A stretch of DNA of 64,000 nucleotides from Ecdyonurus torrentis. Lineage: Eukaryota > Arthropoda > Insecta > Ephemeroptera > Heptageniidae. Position numbers and translations under genes: made by a program. Below are positions 60,091 through 64,000 of this stretch, one piece after another; the stretch's first letter is position 1, and the number at the start of each line of letters is the position of its first letter. Location: NCBI GenBank assembly GCA_949318235.1, contig OX439133.1:18302599-18366598 (forward strand), read 5' to 3'. A model generated the notes under the pieces. The model had not been told where the DNA came from. It saw only the letters and a list, made by a program, of their open reading frames with translations, and did no database searches.

Positions 60091-62124
60091 ACATAGCATT
60101 AGGCACCACAAACATGGCGACAAAGCGCAATATTGTGCAACCGGTCTATAGAGTCTCAATATTTTTATTTGCTATAATAATAATTAAATTGTAATAATTT
60201 TGCGTAATATTCTAGAAAAAAAAAAGTTTTTATTAATAAGTTTAAAATTTTATTTTAGTTTTCTGCAATATTTGAAGATATTATTTCTTAAAGTTGAAAA
60301 CTCCCAATAATTTCTTATCAAATTAAAACGCTAATAAAAGAAATAATTCAATTGACTAAAACCTAAAAATAAAATATTTTTATCACCCGAAAAAATATGT
60401 ATATATTTATATCTATTTACTTTTTTTATACGTGAATTATGGCTATATATTTCTAGTTCTTCAGTTAATCATATTGAAAAAGAAATATCAAACATTAAAT
60501 CGTTTAGATTGTATTGAAATTAAATAAAAAAGAAATGAAACCAATAAAGTTTTACAAAAAAGAAATATAATATATTTTTATACACCTCAGGTGGTATAAA
60601 AGCGACTTTTTTTTAGCAATATATTTTACAAAATATATAGCAAATTATTTTTGTCATTATATTTTTGTATGGTTTCTTAATAAAATAACACAAAACATTT
60701 AATATATTAAAATGTGATAATATATCATTTTATTTTAATGATGATTTATTACTTTATTTTTTCTTGGGTTCAACTGAAACTTTATAAAAGTACGTTTGGT
60801 GGGGGTAAAATGTACAAACCCAGAATCCAACAGTATTTACATAGAACTAGCATGCGAATGTAGTGAACAGTTTTAATTTTTACATGCTTTCATATGCGAG
60901 AAATCAAAGCTGATTTTTTACTGATTTATTGTTTCTAATGGATGAAGAATAATAAAAAATAATAACAATAAAAATAATAATAAGGAATTCTTTTCATACT
61001 CTAAAAGAAGATATTATCGTGAATCGTGGATTTTTTTTTAAATTTTGAGATTATTTAATAATGTTTGGAAAAAAAAAATTGGCGCCGCGGACAGCAACAG
61101 CGTCATTTCGTGAATTTCAAAAAGTAATCCAAAATACTTTAAGAACTTAAAGTTCAAAATTCAAACATTTATTGATTCAGGACGATGTCTTATTTAATTG
61201 TAATTTGTAATAAAATTACCAACACTTTTTTCCCAATACTAGAGTCATTAATGCCACTGCAGAGCATAATAAAATAACTTTTTTTTGTCTGGAATCAAAT
61301 TATTTTGAAGAACAATTTATTTATAAGACATTGAATTTTAAATAATAATAATAATCATATTTCATAATAATAAAAAAAAGGAAATTTTCAGCTGTTAAAA
61401 GCATTATATCATACGTTGCTGTATTTATCCACTGTTAGATATAAAACTAACTCATTTTAATTTTGTTGGTTGCTGAATTTATTGTTTTGTTTTTTTCACC
61501 AAAACTACTTTTTTGCAAGTAATTTATTATTATAAATTTCATATCACGAAAATAAATAAAGTTTCTATAATAAAAAGAAATATAAACCTTGTAATAAAAT
61601 TCATTGACATTTAAAAAAAAAACTCAATTTTGTAGAAAAATGTCATAAAATTTCATTTAATTTTCAAGATTTTTCAACTTGAACTTTTGAAAGTAGCATA
61701 GCCTGGGTTTCTTATTCATTAAAACCTGTCTTGATTAGCACAAGTCAAACTTTGAGAGGGTATAAAAGTGCTTTTTAAGAAGTCTTCTTATATATTTATT
61801 ATCAAGATTTAATAAATTATTTTATGAGAAAAAAAAAATCTTCTTATAAATTTTTTATAACAATAAGTTTTATTTTTTCTAAGAAATTTTATGGTTTAAT
61901 ATATTTAATAACGTATTAGGGGTAAAAAGGAGTAATTTTTAATAACATATTTTTTCTTTGAGCAATTGGTTTACGGATTTAATTATTCTTTAACTTTAAA
62001 ATAAAAACAACAGGAAGATTTTAGTTTACTTGCCTGGTGACAGTTAATGAGCAGGAAAAAGAAGAAGAAGAAGAAAAAAAAAAAAAAAAGAGACAAAATC
62101 CAGTTTCCAGACTTTTAATGAACT
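60091..62124. other. A+T-rich interval, no gene seen
   Basis: About 2 kb of low-complexity A+T sequence with short homopolymers. A GAA-rich tract with a run of A lies at 62055-62090. No supported feature on either strand. Confidence 0.5.
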
Positions 62125-62335
62125 GACGTTGCTTGCTTGTTTGTCATGTGGAAGAACAACGTTTGATACTCGATACCAAGCCCGTGCTAACTGGTCTTCG
62201 CGACCGGCTAATTGGTGCATGGTGTGCACCGGTGATGTCTCAGAGTGTTTAATTTATATGACCACTTGTCCTAGAGGTGACTCTGCATTTATCTCGTCCA
62301 ATTGTCCTAGCCTCGTCAGTACTCGATTTTTTAAA
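62125..62335. other. G+C-richer island of unknown nature
   Basis: About 210 bp near 50% G+C in A+T-rich surroundings. It has a hairpin 'ggtgcatggtgtgcacc' (62214-62230). A 93-codon plus-strand and a 61-codon minus-strand frame overlap it; neither shows a recognisable domain and both run into poly-A/T or low-complexity sequence. It may be a SINE-like remnant (a degenerate B-box-like 'ggtatcgagtatc' is on the minus strand) or an isolated exon. Confidence 0.35.
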
Positions 62336-62821
62336 AAAATTATTCCATCACAAAATAAAATCAACTGCGCGAGTTTTGTGCTCAACCTTTGTTATTTGTT
62401 TTTTTGTTAATTGTTATTGTTCTTTAATGTTCGGAGTTCAGAGCTAATTATTGAAAGTGCTAATGCTAAAAAAAAAAAAAAAATTATTTTAAATGTATTT
62501 ATTTTTCAAAATCTATTACTATGATGATTCATAATAGTGCTATGTAGAAAAAGAGGACATTTTACTTTCTTGATATTTTTACAGAATAGTCTGCACCTGC
62601 ACAAAGATCTTATTTTAACGATTAGTAACTATTGAATGCTTATTATATCAAATATTTTCTTAAATATTTTTAAAGACATACAACTTAAAAGTAGGAAAGT
62701 AAACGTAATTATAATATTATCTGTTTATTTTAATTTAAAATCTCAAAATAAATTTGAAATATGAAGAAAAATGATAATATTAATAAAACTGAAATTTATA
62801 ATTACAAAAATATTGTCATGT

Positions 62822-62905
62822 AGGCGGGAAATCATCTACTGCGGGCCTTAACTAAAAAGTTGCAATAATAATAAGGAATCGCATAGTGATACATAAGAAG
62901 ATTTA
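62822..62905 (+). mobile_element. TTAA-MITE family 1, left-end fragment
   Basis: 'aggcgggaaatcatctactgcgggccttaactaaaaagttgc', then 'cgcatagtgatacataagaag', then divergence. Far outside the array, so this family is dispersed in the genome. Confidence 0.65.
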
Positions 62906-63799
62906 GAAGGAAAAGAATTTCTATCTATAACAGATACATGAACCCTGTGTTTTGAAATAGATAGTTAGGTAGGTAAGTTATTTAATTTATATGAGTTCAT
63001 CAAATTCTGTTTCTTAATATATAAAACTACGAAGAAAAATACTGAAAAAATATTTCTTTTCTACATATCTTTGCAACTAGGAGTGGTGATATAGAATTTA
63101 ATCTTAGTAAATTAATGAATTATTATAATAAAATATTAAGATAAATATGTGTTCTAATATATTTTATAGACAAAAAACAATAGTGTATTTATAAATTCTT
63201 ATATTGTTTTTATTTCAACATAAAATACCAAAACAACTTTAAAAAATAAAGAAAAATATTATTATCAATATAACTGAAACTTATAATTACATAAATATTT
63301 GAATAAATTTTAATGATATTATTTGATAGAAAATAAATTTATTAACAAAATATTTGATAATTATAAGAAAATTATTTACTTACAATCAATTAAAAATACA
63401 ATATTTTAGAGATATAAAACGAAACAATTTTCTAATAACCAAACAGGTAATGTTATTTTAATATAGCTAAATTAATTATAAAAAGGTAAATATTATTTTA
63501 TATTTTTGTATCAGCTTTATTTGAATGAAAATATCAAAGGAAGGAGATAAAGTATGTACTTGAAATTTCTAATATTTATAAAGTAAATAAGGAAAATTTG
63601 TGTATAAAATTTTATTAAAATAATATATGATGTACTATATGGTTATTGATTTATATGTATTATTTGATTTACAATGATATGTTTGAAAAAACAAATTTCA
63701 ATAGGGTCTGTGGTGATATTTTCTTAAAGGCATAGAACACCTTGAACAAAAAAACTTGTCTAATATCCGAATATAACTCAATATAAACATTGAAGTACT
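62906..63799. other. A+T-rich interval, no gene seen
   Basis: No supported feature. The first 55 bp (to about 62960) weakly resemble 51366-51415. Confidence 0.45.
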
Positions 63800-63970
63800 A
63801 TTTACATGACGCGTAAATTTGACGTGCGACGACGGATAAACAAATTTAGGACAATGTAAACAAATAGAGCCGTTCACATGTAATTTTCAAAAACGATGTG
63901 AACGGCTCCATTTGTTTACATTGTTCCAACTTTTTTATCCGTCGACACACGTCAAATTTAATGTAAAATA
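63800..63970. mobile_element. Fold-back element at the right edge
   Basis: Arms about 63815-63889 and 63890-63959: 'aaatttgacgtg', 'cgacggataaa', 'acaatgtaaacaaat', 'gagccgttcacat' on the left, and their complements in reverse order on the right. The outer 'tttacat' and 'atgtaaa' extend the pairing. No other copy is seen in the window. Confidence 0.78.
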
Positions 63971-64000
63971 TACATGTGAATAATACTGAATTGGAGTCAT

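Overview
This is a gene-poor, very A+T-rich stretch of eukaryotic (metazoan) nuclear DNA, roughly three-quarters A+T by eye. I see no convincing protein-coding gene, no rRNA and no functional tRNA. Long microsatellites, tRNA-derived SINEs, TTAA-flanked (piggyBac-type) non-autonomous elements, one hAT-type element with an exact 8-bp target duplication and several fold-back elements point to an invertebrate. The core of the first SINE reminds me of insect SINEs, so an arthropod is my best guess, but this is not proven.

Positions 1 to about 53730 are one long, diverged tandem array. All units are in the same orientation. About 35 copies can be counted from the anchor 'ccaacatggcgtcgac', averaging 1.5 kb each. 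A unit has four parts: (i) a module M of about 310 bp, from 'gggtgtatgcgcatgacg' to 'gaatgcatacaccc', whose two ends are inverted repeats; (ii) a conserved core with TGACGTCA and the box 'ctgatcactgctacgg'; (iii) an A+T tail ending 'aaatttataaattaaattac'; (iv) a class-specific linker. Three classes recur (Z, X, Y), mostly as Z-X-Y-X-Y blocks, so this is a higher-order repeat. Two long duplications inside it (about 1-4389 against 39080-43310, and about 10240-15655 against 28695-36090) allow insertions to be ordered in time.

The array is a sink for transposons. There are three related TTAA-flanked MITE families with about 30 copies, a 2.6-kb TTAA element (30666-33252), a 1.05-kb TTAA element (43782-44833), a SINE (3850-4241), a 4.67-kb near-perfect palindrome (4389-9059), a 0.48-kb palindrome with the same terminus (19331-19807), two copies of another fold-back family (25050-25529, 47287-47460), a 223-bp TIR element (52089-52311) and a tandem repeat with an exact 129-bp period (21221-21700).

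From 53730 to 64000 the array is gone, except for one isolated module M at 55164-55468. This flank holds large (CT)n, (ACAT)n and (TTCA/TTCC)n microsatellites, a second SINE (55868-56200), the hAT element (58165-59769), a 181-bp TIR element (59910-60090), a small G+C-richer island (62125-62335) and a fold-back element at the right edge (63800-63970).

No element carries a recognisable transposase, so all appear non-autonomous. The most interesting observations are the higher-order array itself, evidence that its core module is a mobile TIR element, a shared subterminal TATCTC motif at nearly fixed spacing in three TTAA families, and the palindrome pair sharing one terminus.
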